Assembly (NCBI GenBank): GCA_024408505.1
Contig: JAKSUZ010000006.1
Location: 1 to 64,000, forward strand
Direction of reading: 5' to 3'
DNA length: 64,000 nucleotides
Source of the DNA: Bacilli bacterium
GTDB lineage: Bacteria; Bacillota_I; Bacilli_A; RFN20; CAG-826
The notes under the pieces are model-generated. The model was not told where the DNA came from. It ran no database searches and saw only the letters and a list, made by a program, of their open reading frames with translations. Position numbers and translations under genes: made by a program. This document shows, piece by piece, positions 24,029 through 33,096 of this stretch (the stretch's first letter is position 1; every line of letters starts with the position of its first letter).

Positions 24029-26067
24029 AATTAGCATTGTTTGGAAATCAAAATTCAGGCAAAACTTCTCTTTTTAATGCGCTTACTGGTTCTAATCAAA
24101 AAGTTGGTAACTGGCCAGGTGTTACGATTGATCGTGTTGAAGGATATATCAAGAAAAATAATTCAACTATTGTTGATCTACCTGGTGTTTACTCTTTATC
24201 TCCTTATACAAGCGAAGAAGAAATTTCTCGTCGTTTTGTTTTAGATGAAAAGATTGATTTAATTATTAATATTGTTGATGCCACGCAACTTGAAAGAAGT
24301 TTATATTTAACCACTCAACTACTTGAGTTAGATGTTGATGTAGTTATAGCGCTAAATATGTATGATTTGCTTCAACATAAAGGCATTAAGATTAATGTTA
24401 AAAAACTTGAAGATGAACTAGGAGTCACGATTATTCCCATCTCAGCAAAAACTGGTGCGGGTATCAATCGCCTTAAAGAAACAATCTTTAAAAGACGATA
24501 TAAAAGAAATAAACATAAACCAATTTATCCAGATGATGTTGAAGAGTTTATTCAACGAGTCGCTAAAGAATTTAAATATGTGAGGCCGACTAAAAATGGT
24601 AAACCACATAAACGTTTCGGGGCCGTGAAGATTTTAGAAGAAGATCGTGACTATCGTATTTTAATGGATGAGAAATTAAAAGCTGCACATCTTGCGCTTG
24701 AGCAATCTTATGGAATGGATGGTGAACAATTAGTAGCATCACTTCGCTATGACTATATCGTGCGCATTAGAAGAAAATGTGTCCATTATCAAAAGCGAAA
24801 AGAGACTAGAACCGATAAAGTGGATCGTATTTTCTTAAATAAATTTTTAGCTATTCCTATTTTCATTTTAATTATGGCAATAGTTTACTTTGTATCAATT
24901 TCCCTTGTTGGTGGATTAACAGCTAGTCTTATTGATGCAGCTTTTAATGGCACTGAACATTTAACTATTTATATTGGTACTCATCCGATTGTTTTTGACC
25001 AAGGAGCGATTGGTCTAGGACCATTATTAGCTAATTGGTTAGGCGGACTTGGTGCTTCCTCTTGGGCGATTGGATTACTTACCGATGGTGTCATTGCTGG
25101 TACTGGTGCGGTAATTTCCTTTGTCCCACAATTAATTATGTTATTTATTTGTTTAAGTGTTCTTGAAACAACTGGTTATATGTCGCGTATTGCATTTTTC
25201 CTTGATCGTGTGTTTCATAAAATCGGTTTATCTGGTAAATCATTGATTCCGTTTATTGTTGGCGCTGGTTGTAGCGTTCCTGGAGTGATGAGTACAAGAA
25301 TTATTGAAGACGAAAACGAAAAGAAAGCGACACTAGCTTTGGTGCCTTTTATTCCTTGTAGTGCGAAGTTACCAATTATTTCATTAGTATGTGCCACCTT
25401 CTTTCCAGCTTGGGGATTTGCTCTAGCTTTAGTTTTCTATTTAATGGCAATTGTTATTATTTTTGTTCTAGCATTAATTATTAAAAAGTTTACTAAGAAA
25501 AAAGAACATTCGACTTTTATTAGTGAATTACCGAGTTATAAAATCCCAAGTCTTAAATACGTTGGTCGCGATGTCGGTGATAAAACTTGGTCCTTCGTCA
25601 AACGCGCAGGAACAGTAGTAGTATTTTTCTCTGTAATTGTTTGTGTCCTTGCATCATTTACTTGGAATTTCCAATATGTAGATGGCACAAGAATCAATAT
25701 TGACGAGTCCATGCTTGCTGGTATTGGTAACGGATTTGCATGGTTCTTTTATCCAATGCTTGGCTGTCAATGGAATTGGGCGGCTAGTGTTTCAGCGATT
25801 CAAGGATTAATTGCAAAAGAACAAGTGGTATCATCAATTCGCGTAATTGAAGCAGCGGGAGGTTTAGGTTTATTTGATAGTTTCACTCCTCTAACCGCAT
25901 TTGCTTATGCGGCCTTTAATTTATTTTCAATTCCTTGCATCGCAACAATTTCTACTATGCGTGCCGAATTGAAATCGGTTAGGAAAGTTATTTTAATTAT
26001 GTTGATGGAGTTATTAGTAGCGTGGCTGATTGCATCGCTGATTGGCGTTTGGGGAGTGTTGTTATGA
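24025..26067 (+). CDS. feoB: Ferrous iron transport protein B
   Basis: Membrane Fe(II) importer with an N-terminal G domain, 680 aa. G1 is GNQNSGKT (6-13), G3 DLPG, G4 NMYD. After the helical guanine-dissociation region come the membrane segments with both gate motifs: GAGCSVPGVM and FIPCSAKLPI in the first half, and a second gate near AASVSAIQGLIAKEQVV. Intact throughout. Overlaps feoA and the next small gene by 4 bases each, so the three are one unit. Confidence 0.96.
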   Translation: MKLALFGNQNSGKTSLFNALTGSNQKVGNWPGVTIDRVEGYIKKNNSTIVDLPGVYSLSPYTSEEEISRRFVLDEKIDLIINIVDATQLERSLYLTTQLLELDVDVVIALNMYDLLQHKGIKINVKKLEDELGVTIIPISAKTGAGINRLKETIFKRRYKRNKHKPIYPDDVEEFIQRVAKEFKYVRPTKNGKPHKRFGAVKILEEDRDYRILMDEKLKAAHLALEQSYGMDGEQLVASLRYDYIVRIRRKCVHYQKRKETRTDKVDRIFLNKFLAIPIFILIMAIVYFVSISLVGGLTASLIDAAFNGTEHLTIYIGTHPIVFDQGAIGLGPLLANWLGGLGASSWAIGLLTDGVIAGTGAVISFVPQLIMLFICLSVLETTGYMSRIAFFLDRVFHKIGLSGKSLIPFIVGAGCSVPGVMSTRIIEDENEKKATLALVPFIPCSAKLPIISLVCATFFPAWGFALALVFYLMAIVIIFVLALIIKKFTKKKEHSTFISELPSYKIPSLKYVGRDVGDKTWSFVKRAGTVVVFFSVIVCVLASFTWNFQYVDGTRINIDESMLAGIGNGFAWFFYPMLGCQWNWAASVSAIQGLIAKEQVVSSIRVIEAAGGLGLFDSFTPLTAFAYAAFNLFSIPCIATISTMRAELKSVRKVILIMLMELLVAWLIASLIGVWGVLL

Positions 26068-26243
26068 GTACAGCGGATATTGTCATTGTTGTTATAGTTT
26101 CTCTCTTTATGTTATCGATTGTTTTCTTTGCATTTATTTATCCGCGTTTAATCAAGCATCGCAATGGTTGCGACTCTTGCCCTGCTGGTAAATATCAAAA
26201 GATTAAAAGAGCTTTTAAAGACTATCGCAAGAAAAATAGATAA
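26064..26243 (+). CDS. Small FeoB-associated Cys-containing membrane protein
   Basis: 59 aa from the ATG overlapping the feoB stop (ATGA). One N-terminal membrane helix (about 5-27), then a basic cytoplasmic tail with GCDSCPAGK (CxxC). This fits the FeoB-associated Cys-rich membrane proteins that follow feoB in many Bacillota, thought to assist iron uptake. A longer frame from 26022 lies inside feoB and is not the likely start. Confidence 0.75.
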   Translation: MSTADIVIVVIVSLFMLSIVFFAFIYPRLIKHRNGCDSCPAGKYQKIKRAFKDYRKKNR

Positions 26244-26255
26244 AATATATAAGGT

Positions 26256-26597
26256 ATGAAAAAGTTGTTGTTACCATTCGCCCTTTTATTCACTATCCCT
26301 TTTAATTCTTCTTGTATTAAGGAAATAACTTTTAAAGTTTCTGTGACCGGAAAATATTGTAGTTGGGAAGAGCCGGTAAAAGATGCAGTGTATGGAAAAG
26401 ATTACAGTATAAAGATTATTCCGGATTTAGGTTTTTATTTACTAGACGGTGACTTTGTTGTTAAAAATAAAATACACGATTTATCTTTATATCATCTTTA
26501 TGAACCAACCACTCAAACTCTTACTATTCCCGGCGAACATGTTAATAGTGAAATCACAATTTACGCTGAAGCTACAGAAGAACCACCAGGTTTATAA
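26256..26597 (+). CDS. Small lipoprotein, unknown function
   Basis: 113 aa. A lipoprotein signal peptide (MKKLLLPFALLFTIPFNSSC, Cys20) anchors it outside the membrane. The mature part is a small beta-rich domain with no motif I recognise; it ends in TEEPPGL. A weak AAGG site precedes the ATG. It sits between the feo genes and a pseudouridine synthase, 12 bases after the Cys-rich protein, so a role in iron uptake is possible but unsupported. Confidence 0.65.
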   Translation: MKKLLLPFALLFTIPFNSSCIKEITFKVSVTGKYCSWEEPVKDAVYGKDYSIKIIPDLGFYLLDGDFVVKNKIHDLSLYHLYEPTTQTLTIPGEHVNSEITIYAEATEEPPGL

Positions 26598-26599
26598 CT

Positions 26600-27523
26600 A
26601 TGAATAAAAATAAAAGAAGATTTGAACATCATCATCGTTCTTCCCCAGTTCTTTTTAATTTCAAAATTGCTAATGAAGATCGATTATTAAATTTTTTATA
26701 TACACATATTCAAGTAATTCCTCGAGGCAAAATAAAATCAATGCTTGAACATCATCAAGTATTAGTAAATGGTGTAGCAATTACTCGTTTTGATTATTTA
26801 TTGAGTAAAGAAGATGTTGTAAAAATTGTTAAGACTTCTTTCAAAGATACAAGAAGTAATAAACTACCTTTTAGTATTCTTTATGAAGATAAAGATTTTA
26901 TTGTTGTTGATAAGCCGAGTGGTTTATTAACTGTTGCAACCGAAAAAGAAAATCGTCGTACGGCTTATCGTTTCGTTAGTGATTATGTTTCGTTACGCGA
27001 TAAACATGAGAGAATATATGTTGTTCATCGCCTTGATGAAGATACATCAGGCGTTCTAGTGTTTGCAAAAGATGCGCGCTTAAAAGATGCGCTTCAACTA
27101 TCTTGGCAAAAGCTTGTGAGTAAGCGTGGCTACTATGCAATTGTGGAAGGCAAGATGCGCGATCATGAAGGAACACTCGTGAATTATTTAAAGAAAAGTA
27201 AGATTAATCTTGTGTATGTGACCGATGATAAGGTTAATGGGAAACGCGCGGTTACTCACTACAAAGCAATCAACGAAAATAATGATTACAGTTTGCTAAA
27301 TATCACGATTGATACCGGAAGACAAAATCAAATTCGTGTTCAATTAGGGCATATTAATCACTACGTGATTGGTGATGATAAATACGGAGAGCCGTCTAAT
27401 CCAATTCATCGTTTAGGGCTCCACGCTTATCTATTAGAATTTAAGCATCCTTATAGCAATAAGGTGATGCGTTTTAACTCTCCAATTCCTAAAGAATTCC
27501 AAACTTTATTTCCAAAGAAATAG
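26600..27523 (+). CDS. RluA-family 23S rRNA pseudouridine synthase
   Basis: 307 aa. An N-terminal S4-like RNA-binding segment (about 25-90, NRLL-type pattern with HHQVLVNG) precedes the catalytic domain with the RluA motif HRLDEDTSGVLVFAKD (catalytic Asp) and the C-terminal TGRQNQIRVQLGHINH. It isomerises uridines in rRNA or tRNA; RluC, RluD and RluB-like targets cannot be told apart by eye. It starts 2 bases after the preceding lipoprotein gene. Confidence 0.9.
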   Translation: MNKNKRRFEHHHRSSPVLFNFKIANEDRLLNFLYTHIQVIPRGKIKSMLEHHQVLVNGVAITRFDYLLSKEDVVKIVKTSFKDTRSNKLPFSILYEDKDFIVVDKPSGLLTVATEKENRRTAYRFVSDYVSLRDKHERIYVVHRLDEDTSGVLVFAKDARLKDALQLSWQKLVSKRGYYAIVEGKMRDHEGTLVNYLKKSKINLVYVTDDKVNGKRAVTHYKAINENNDYSLLNITIDTGRQNQIRVQLGHINHYVIGDDKYGEPSNPIHRLGLHAYLLEFKHPYSNKVMRFNSPIPKEFQTLFPKK

Positions 27524-27538
27524 AAAAAATTTAATGCA

Positions 27539-27562
27539 AGAGTAGTGATAATACTCTAAAAT
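27539..27562 (+). promoter_or_regulatory. Inverted repeat and -10 box before the DUF1538 gene
   Basis: AGAGTA-GTGATAA-TACTCT (27539-27557) runs into TAAAAT (27557-27562), which lies 9 bases before the ATG at 27572. The repeat has no T-run and sits in the promoter, so it may be an operator. The transcript would be nearly leaderless. Confidence 0.35.
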
Positions 27563-27571
27563 AAATCATAC

Positions 27572-29080
27572 ATGAAAAAGTGGGCTAAGATTCTTCTTGA
27601 TGCTTTATTATCAACTGCGCCTGTTATTGTTATTGTGCTCATTTTAAATCTATGTAAAGTCGCTCCTTTTGATAACAACATGAATCTAATGTTTTTGTTT
27701 GGTTCATTACTTCTTTTCTTTGGTGTTGCCCTTTTCTCGGTCGGTACCGAAAACGCGATGAGTAAGATCGGTGAAATCGTAGGCGCGAATATGACCAAAC
27801 AAAAGAATTTTATAGGCTTAATTCTAATTGTCTTCCTTCTAGGAATATTTGTTACAATAGCTGAACCAGACTTATCAGTTCTTGCTTCACGATTACCGAT
27901 TGAAAATTATTTGTTTATTGCCTTAGTTGGTGTCGGAGTTGGTTTGTTTCTTGTTATCGGTGTTATTCGAATTTTATGGCAAAAGAGTTTAAAGGTTTGG
28001 CTTTTGGCTTTTTATGCTCTAATCTTTGCTTTAGCAATTTTAGTAGATGAATCGTTCGTACCACTAACCTTCGATAGCGGTGGCGTTACCACTGGTCCAG
28101 TTACCGTTCCGTTTATCCTTGCGTTGGGCGTTGGTATCGCAACTACTCGTGCAGGTAAATCGAGTAATGCTGACTCATTCGGTCTAACTGCTTTCTGTTC
28201 AATCGGCCCATTACTTGTTGTTTTAATCTTTGGATTATTTATGCGCAATTTAGATATGGAAGTTAAGACAACGGAAGTATTACCGTTTGGTGAAGCGTTG
28301 TTTATTGCATTCAAAGATCAGTGCATCAATGTTTCTATTGCGATGGCGCCAATCATCTTATTCTTCTTTATCTATAACGCGGTCTTTATTCGCTTACCTA
28401 AAAAGCAAATTCTTAAAATTATTGTTGGCCTAGTTTATACCTATATTGGTCTAGTGTTATTCTTAACCGGTGTCGAAGGTGCATTCACTCCAATTGCTGA
28501 CTATGTCGGTACATCATTAGCTAATGGAGTACTTTGGATGCTTCTTTTAATATCAGCAGTAATTGGCATTGTTGTTGTGCTTTGCGAGCCCGCAGTTCAA
28601 GTTTTAGTTAAACAAGTTGAACAAGTTAGCGATGGTATGATCAAGAAATCTAACATGCTAATTGCTTTAGCAGGTGGTATTGGTTTAGCTGTTATGTTGT
28701 CGGTTATTCGTATTATTTACGATTTCTCAATTTTCTATTATGTGGTGCCAGGTTATATTTTAGCGTTAGGTTTAACCTTCGCGGTCCCTGATATTTATGT
28801 CGGTATTGCGTTTGACTCAGGCGGAGTCGCAAGCGGTCCTATGACAAGCGCGTTTATTCTCCCATTTACGTTAGGCATCGCTAAAGCATTACATCCAGGC
28901 GATGGGCAATTCCTTCTTACACGTGCTTTTGGCACAGTCGCGATGGTTGCGATGATGCCTTTAATCGTTATCCAATTGCTCGGTCTTAATGCAACCCTTG
29001 AAAAACAATATAACCTTCGTCTTGCGCGTAAACTTGTGGCGGAGAAAGATGATAATCAAATCATCCACTTTGGAGCATAA
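27572..29080 (+). CDS. DUF1538 integral membrane protein, probable cation transporter
   Basis: 502 aa, about 12 membrane helices, built as two homologous halves: each carries a DSGGVxxGPxT signature (FDSGGVTTGPVTVPF about residue 170 and FDSGGVASGPMTSAF about 415), plus repeats of the form VGTxNAMSKIGE / PIADYVGT and AEPDL / CEPAV. DUF1538 proteins have been linked to Na+ or K+/H+ antiport. The two genes directly downstream encode PII-like regulators, so transport is probably gated by a small-molecule signal. Single fused gene, where many bacteria have two. Confidence 0.85.
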   Translation: MKKWAKILLDALLSTAPVIVIVLILNLCKVAPFDNNMNLMFLFGSLLLFFGVALFSVGTENAMSKIGEIVGANMTKQKNFIGLILIVFLLGIFVTIAEPDLSVLASRLPIENYLFIALVGVGVGLFLVIGVIRILWQKSLKVWLLAFYALIFALAILVDESFVPLTFDSGGVTTGPVTVPFILALGVGIATTRAGKSSNADSFGLTAFCSIGPLLVVLIFGLFMRNLDMEVKTTEVLPFGEALFIAFKDQCINVSIAMAPIILFFFIYNAVFIRLPKKQILKIIVGLVYTYIGLVLFLTGVEGAFTPIADYVGTSLANGVLWMLLLISAVIGIVVVLCEPAVQVLVKQVEQVSDGMIKKSNMLIALAGGIGLAVMLSVIRIIYDFSIFYYVVPGYILALGLTFAVPDIYVGIAFDSGGVASGPMTSAFILPFTLGIAKALHPGDGQFLLTRAFGTVAMVAMMPLIVIQLLGLNATLEKQYNLRLARKLVAEKDDNQIIHFGA

Positions 29081-29082
29081 TT

Positions 29083-29532
29083 ATGGCAAAGTTTAAATTA
29101 AGAAATTTCCTTAGTCTAAGAAAAATCATGCCACAACAAACCAATAAAAAGTTTGATCCGAAACGTGCTGATCATTTAAAAATGGGTATTATTTTGGTTA
29201 AAAAAGGTCATGGTGTAGCAATCAACGAATTATTGTTCGCGCATGGTGTTGCAATGAGTGTACTAGTCTATGCGGAAGGCGCCAGAGAAAAATATGTCGC
29301 TGATATCTTAGGCGGTGAAGAGCATAAGATTGAAGCTATTTTAACGGTGATGAATGAAAAGAAAGTAAAGGAAATTAAAGAAGCACTACATACACGCTTT
29401 ATAATCAGCAAAGATAGCGTAGGTGTAATGTTTGTGTTTGATATTAAATCGATGGCGGGAATTCTCGCATATAAATATTTAGCAGATTTTGGAGGAGCAT
29501 CAAATTATGGCAAACAAAAAGAAGGTAAGTAA
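29083..29532 (+). CDS. PII-like protein linked to DUF1538 (first)
   Basis: 149 aa, soluble. A ferredoxin-like alpha/beta pattern from about residue 30 (KMGIILVKKGHGVAINELL, ... IEAILTVMNEKKVKEIKE, ... GVMFVFDIKSMAG) fits PII-like signalling proteins, preceded by a basic N-terminal extension of about 30 residues. It starts 2 bases after the DUF1538 stop and overlaps the next PII-like gene by 26 bases, so all three are co-translated. Partner and ligand are unknown. Confidence 0.7.
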   Translation: MAKFKLRNFLSLRKIMPQQTNKKFDPKRADHLKMGIILVKKGHGVAINELLFAHGVAMSVLVYAEGAREKYVADILGGEEHKIEAILTVMNEKKVKEIKEALHTRFIISKDSVGVMFVFDIKSMAGILAYKYLADFGGASNYGKQKEGK

Positions 29533-29854
29533 AACTAAACAACCAAAGAAGGCTTTAGCGGATGCAGTATTTTGTATCGTAAACCGTGGCTTTACTGATT
29601 TGGTAATGGTAGCAGCACGCAAGGTCGGTGTTACCGGTGGTACTGTGTTGCACGCTCGTGGAACTGGTAGTGAACAATTTAAAAAGTATTATGGCATTTC
29701 AGTTACACCAGAAAAAGAAATTGTTATGATGATTGTTAAAAGTGATATTACTGATAAGGTTTTATTAGCGGTTAATGAAGCAGCTGGTTTAGATAGCCCA
29801 GGCCAAGGTATTGCTTTCGCATTACCAGTTACTGACTATGTAGGCACACGTTAA
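29507..29854 (+). CDS. PII family protein linked to DUF1538 (second)
   Basis: 115 aa from the ATG preceded by GGAGGAG at 29491-29497; an upstream TTG at 29489 is too close. After a short Lys-rich start, the sequence follows PII: FCIVNRGFTDLVMVAARKVG, the flexible loop region with GGTVLHARGTG, then KEIVMMIV and the C-terminal GQGIAFALPV. The T-loop region is short, without the uridylylated Tyr context of GlnB. Probably controls the DUF1538 transporter together with its neighbour. Its stop overlaps that of rsmI, read in the other direction. Confidence 0.8.
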   Translation: MANKKKVSKTKQPKKALADAVFCIVNRGFTDLVMVAARKVGVTGGTVLHARGTGSEQFKKYYGISVTPEKEIVMMIVKSDITDKVLLAVNEAAGLDSPGQGIAFALPVTDYVGTR

Positions 29855-30702
29855 TTGCCGTGATAGATTGAATAAACTTTATTCTTAGGCAAGTTGAGTA
29901 AATCGCTTGCCTTTTTTATTGCGTCTTTGGTGGACATGCCCATATTAGTAAAGTTACGAATTAAATTTACGATTTCTTTTTCTTCTGGCATAGCTGTTAT
30001 TTCTTCGTCGTTGCCTTCCACCACGATTACCATTTCACCTTTTAAAGTTTCTTTATCAAGTGTTAGGAATTCTTCTAGGTTGCCACGAATAAATTCTTCA
30101 TGAATTTTACTAATCTCGCGCGCGATACATGCTTTACGGCTACCGAAGATTTCGTGCATACACTTTAAAGTTTTATCAATTCTGTGAGGTGATTCGTAAA
30201 AGATAAGGGTCTCTTGTCGCTTATAGAGTTTTCTTAATTCCTCTTTTTTGACGCTGTCCTTTGCGTTTAAGAAGCCGTGGAAGTAGAAATGGTCAGTTGG
30301 TAGACCGCTCGCAATTAAAGCGTTTAACGCTGCATTTGGCCCGCTAATCGGCGAGACATTAATCTCATTAATTAAACATTCTCTTACGAGAATATATCCA
30401 GGATCAGAGATACAAGGCATACCCGCATCTGACATATACGCAACTTTATAGCCTTCTTTTAATAAACGAATTGCTTCTTTGGTTGCCATTGCTTCATTAT
30501 GTTCATGGCAAGAAATAAAACGTTTCTTCACTCCGCAAAGATTAACTAACTTAGAAGAAACACGAGTGTCTTCGCAAAAAATATAATCAACTTCTTTTAA
30601 GACATCGAGTGTTCGTGTAGAAAGCTCTTTTAGATTACCGATTGGGGTTGCGACTAAATATAGAATAGGTTTTTTACTTGAGAAATTAGAATTACGAATC
30701 AT
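29851..30702 (-). CDS. rsmI: 16S rRNA (cytidine-1402-2'-O)-methyltransferase
   Basis: SAM-dependent methylation of C1402 in the ribosomal P site. 283 aa, tetrapyrrole-methylase fold with LYLVATPIGNLKELSTRTLDVL at the start (about 14-35; motif split here only for description), CEDTRVSSKL, SDAGMPCISDPG and PISGPNAAL. Last gene of the dnaX operon, starting 1 base before the ricT stop. Confidence 0.96.
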   Translation of the reverse strand: MIRNSNFSSKKPILYLVATPIGNLKELSTRTLDVLKEVDYIFCEDTRVSSKLVNLCGVKKRFISCHEHNEAMATKEAIRLLKEGYKVAYMSDAGMPCISDPGYILVRECLINEINVSPISGPNAALNALIASGLPTDHFYFHGFLNAKDSVKKEELRKLYKRQETLIFYESPHRIDKTLKCMHEIFGSRKACIAREISKIHEEFIRGNLEEFLTLDKETLKGEMVIVVEGNDEEITAMPEEKEIVNLIRNFTNMGMSTKDAIKKASDLLNLPKNKVYSIYHGN

Positions 30703-31499
30703 TATTTTTTAATGTCGCTTAATTTGATAAAGGCGATACCCTCCGGTCCTTCGCATTTAATTGTTTTACTCACAATATTAAACCCTAATACTTTATAGGT
30801 TACTTTATCTTTTTTAATTGTTGATCCAATGGGTGGATAATCTTTTGCTTCTCGACTATAAGTCTCGTCTTCAAATAATAAGCAGCACATTAATTTTCCA
30901 CACGAGCCAGAAAGCTTTGCGTTATTAAGCGGGAGCTGTTGATTCTTTGCGCGATTAATTGAAATGCCATCAAAATTCTTTAAGAAAGATAAACAGCATA
31001 ATTCACGACCACAAGGTCCGACACCACCGGTTGCTCTTGCTTTATCGCGTGCACCGATTTGGTGGAATTCGATTCTAGTATGTAATCTTCCGGTTAATAT
31101 TTTTAGTAATTCACGGAAATCAACACGACCATCAGCAGTATAGATTAGAGTTAATTTACTAGCATCAAGAACATACTCTGCATCCAAAAAACTCATACCA
31201 AGCTTTAAGGCATCAGATTCTTCTTGTGCAATTCTTAATGCATCTTTTCCACGCTTAAGATTGTCGTTATAAATATGAACTTCAGTCTTAGTAGGGCGAC
31301 CGATAATTGTTGAAACATCAACCTTACTTGTGATTGATTCAATATTAGAAGGTTCACTTACAACCACTCCCATTTCTTCGCCGCGCTCAGTATTAATTAA
31401 AACTTGATCACCGACTTTTAAGTCATCAATATCAGTAGCAAAAAGAGTTGGTTTACTTAACCGTGAATATTTAACTTGAACGAGATACTTTTTAACCAT
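30702..31499 (-). CDS. ricT: PSP1-domain protein, RicT/YaaT-type
   Basis: 265 aa with the PSP1 domain. Cys pairs in GGVGPCGRELCC, LSGSCGKLMCC and CEGPEG include those known in the Bacillus RicAFT complex to hold iron-sulfur clusters and to promote RNA processing by RNase Y. In Bacillus it lies between holB and rsmI-type genes, as here. RicA and RicF partners are not seen in the window. Confidence 0.9.
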   Translation of the reverse strand: MVKKYLVQVKYSRLSKPTLFATDIDDLKVGDQVLINTERGEEMGVVVSEPSNIESITSKVDVSTIIGRPTKTEVHIYNDNLKRGKDALRIAQEESDALKLGMSFLDAEYVLDASKLTLIYTADGRVDFRELLKILTGRLHTRIEFHQIGARDKARATGGVGPCGRELCCLSFLKNFDGISINRAKNQQLPLNNAKLSGSCGKLMCCLLFEDETYSREAKDYPPIGSTIKKDKVTYKVLGFNIVSKTIKCEGPEGIAFIKLSDIKK

Positions 31500-31500
31500 A

Positions 31501-32475
31501 TTACTCCTTGGTTAGATAAATTGATAAATGTTCGAATATGCTTGGAATACTAACATTTGAATCAATTTTACGTCTTAACGTAATTATTTCTAATAAACTT
31601 GATTCAACGTGCGGCATTGCCTTCGCTAATTCATTAATTATCTTATCATAACTTGTTAAGAATATCTTTTCGCCGTTTTTCTTTCTAATAACATCTTCTA
31701 GAACACTAGTAAGCATATCAAGGAAGACACGAGCTTGTTGTTTAGTAGTAATATTTTCGATTACTTGGCTTTCAGCAATGTAAAGTAAATCCTTTTTATT
31801 GTTAATGTTATTAACATAAGAATTAAGACATTCTTTAGTGGATGCATATTCTTCATCACTAATAACATCTTTAATCTTATTTGCATCATTATAGAAATAA
31901 GAAAGTAGTTCAACATCATCTACAGGTAAATTTAATTGCGCGCATTCTTTAATTACATCTTCTCTTGGAGTTAGACGGAGCACAAGTTTTTGACTTCTTG
32001 AGACAATGGTTGGTAAGACTCGTGATTCGTTTTGTGTGGTTAAAATCGCGTAAGTATCTTTGCCAGGTTCTTCAAGAAATTTTAATAAAGCATTAATCGA
32101 AGTCGGCAACAAAGTTTCAATTAAATGAATGATATAAATTACTTTGCCTTTGCTTTCAACAGCAGTTTTTGAGAAAGTAGAAATAATTCGATCGATATCT
32201 TCTCTTTTGATTTGACCTTCTTCGGCATCTTCAACGATTAGGTCAGCATATTGATTATTTTCAACACGCATACAGGTAATGCAATTCTCACACGCTAGGG
32301 GGTCAGGTTTATCACATAAAAGAGATTTAGCTAAATAAAGAGCGGTTTCTTTTAATGGTGTTCCAGTTTCACCAACAATTAAATAAGCATGAGATAATTC
32401 ATTATTTTTGAGTGCATTTAAAAACGTTTGATAAAGTAATGGCTGTTTAGTTTTTAAATATTCTTTGATTTGCAT
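31501..32475 (-). CDS. holB: DNA polymerase III delta' subunit
   Basis: Clamp-loader subunit, 324 aa. AAA+ fold with a degenerate P-loop VGETGTPLKET (no GKT, as usual for delta'), zinc-site Cys residues CDKPDPLACENCITC, sensor-like RVLPTIVSRSQ, and the LEEPGKDTYAILTT segment. Starts at the tmk stop with a 1-base overlap. Together with DnaX here and HolA elsewhere it loads the sliding clamp. Confidence 0.93.
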   Translation of the reverse strand: MQIKEYLKTKQPLLYQTFLNALKNNELSHAYLIVGETGTPLKETALYLAKSLLCDKPDPLACENCITCMRVENNQYADLIVEDAEEGQIKREDIDRIISTFSKTAVESKGKVIYIIHLIETLLPTSINALLKFLEEPGKDTYAILTTQNESRVLPTIVSRSQKLVLRLTPREDVIKECAQLNLPVDDVELLSYFYNDANKIKDVISDEEYASTKECLNSYVNNINNKKDLLYIAESQVIENITTKQQARVFLDMLTSVLEDVIRKKNGEKIFLTSYDKIINELAKAMPHVESSLLEIITLRRKIDSNVSIPSIFEHLSIYLTKE

Positions 32476-33095
32476 TATTTTTTTAAGCGTTTTTTGATTG
32501 CGCGATAAACTTCTTTCACAATTTCTTCCGGTGTTTTGCTAGCATCAATTTTTACAATCCGTTTTGGATAACGTTTCGCTAAGAGTAAGAAATTTTTTCT
32601 TACTTCGTTATGGAAAGATATACGTTCTAAATCTAGACGGTTCACTTCACGTCCTTTGTTTTTGCTAATCCTTTTTAATCCTAGTTTTGGTTCAATATCG
32701 AAAAGGAATGTTAAATCAGGGAATGTGCCTTCAGTGGCAAACATATTCATATTTAAAACATTATCAATTCCAATTTTTCTCGCCCCACCTTGATAAGCTA
32801 ATGAAGAATCTAAATAGCGATCGCAAATAACGATATTGCCTTTCTTAAGATTTGGCCACACAGTTTCGATTAAATGTTGGCGGCGACTAGCAGCGTATAA
32901 TAAAGCTTCGGTTCTTTTATCCATCATTGTATTCTTTTTATCCAGGATAACATTACGAATATCTTCACTAATTCTTGGACCGCCTGGTTCGCGCGTTAAA
33001 ATAACTTTGTAGCCATCTTTTTGTAATAATTTAGTAATGGCTTTAATTGCAGTGGTCTTGCCACTTCCTTCTCCGCCTTCAAAAGTAATAAACAT
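32475..33095 (-). CDS. tmk: Thymidylate kinase
   Basis: 206 aa. Phosphorylates dTMP to dTDP. P-loop FEGGEGSGKTT (4-14), DRYLDSSLAYQG with the DRx motif, and the LID region with RISKNKGREVNR. No abnormality. One base separates it from recR. Confidence 0.96.
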   Translation of the reverse strand: MFITFEGGEGSGKTTAIKAITKLLQKDGYKVILTREPGGPRISEDIRNVILDKKNTMMDKRTEALLYAASRRQHLIETVWPNLKKGNIVICDRYLDSSLAYQGGARKIGIDNVLNMNMFATEGTFPDLTFLFDIEPKLGLKRISKNKGREVNRLDLERISFHNEVRKNFLLLAKRYPKRIVKIDASKTPEEIVKEVYRAIKKRLKK

Positions 33096-33096
33096 A

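Noticed and set aside
29489-29506. Earlier TTG start for the second PII-like gene
   Set aside because: The TTG overlaps the ribosome site itself, which is well placed for ATG 29507.
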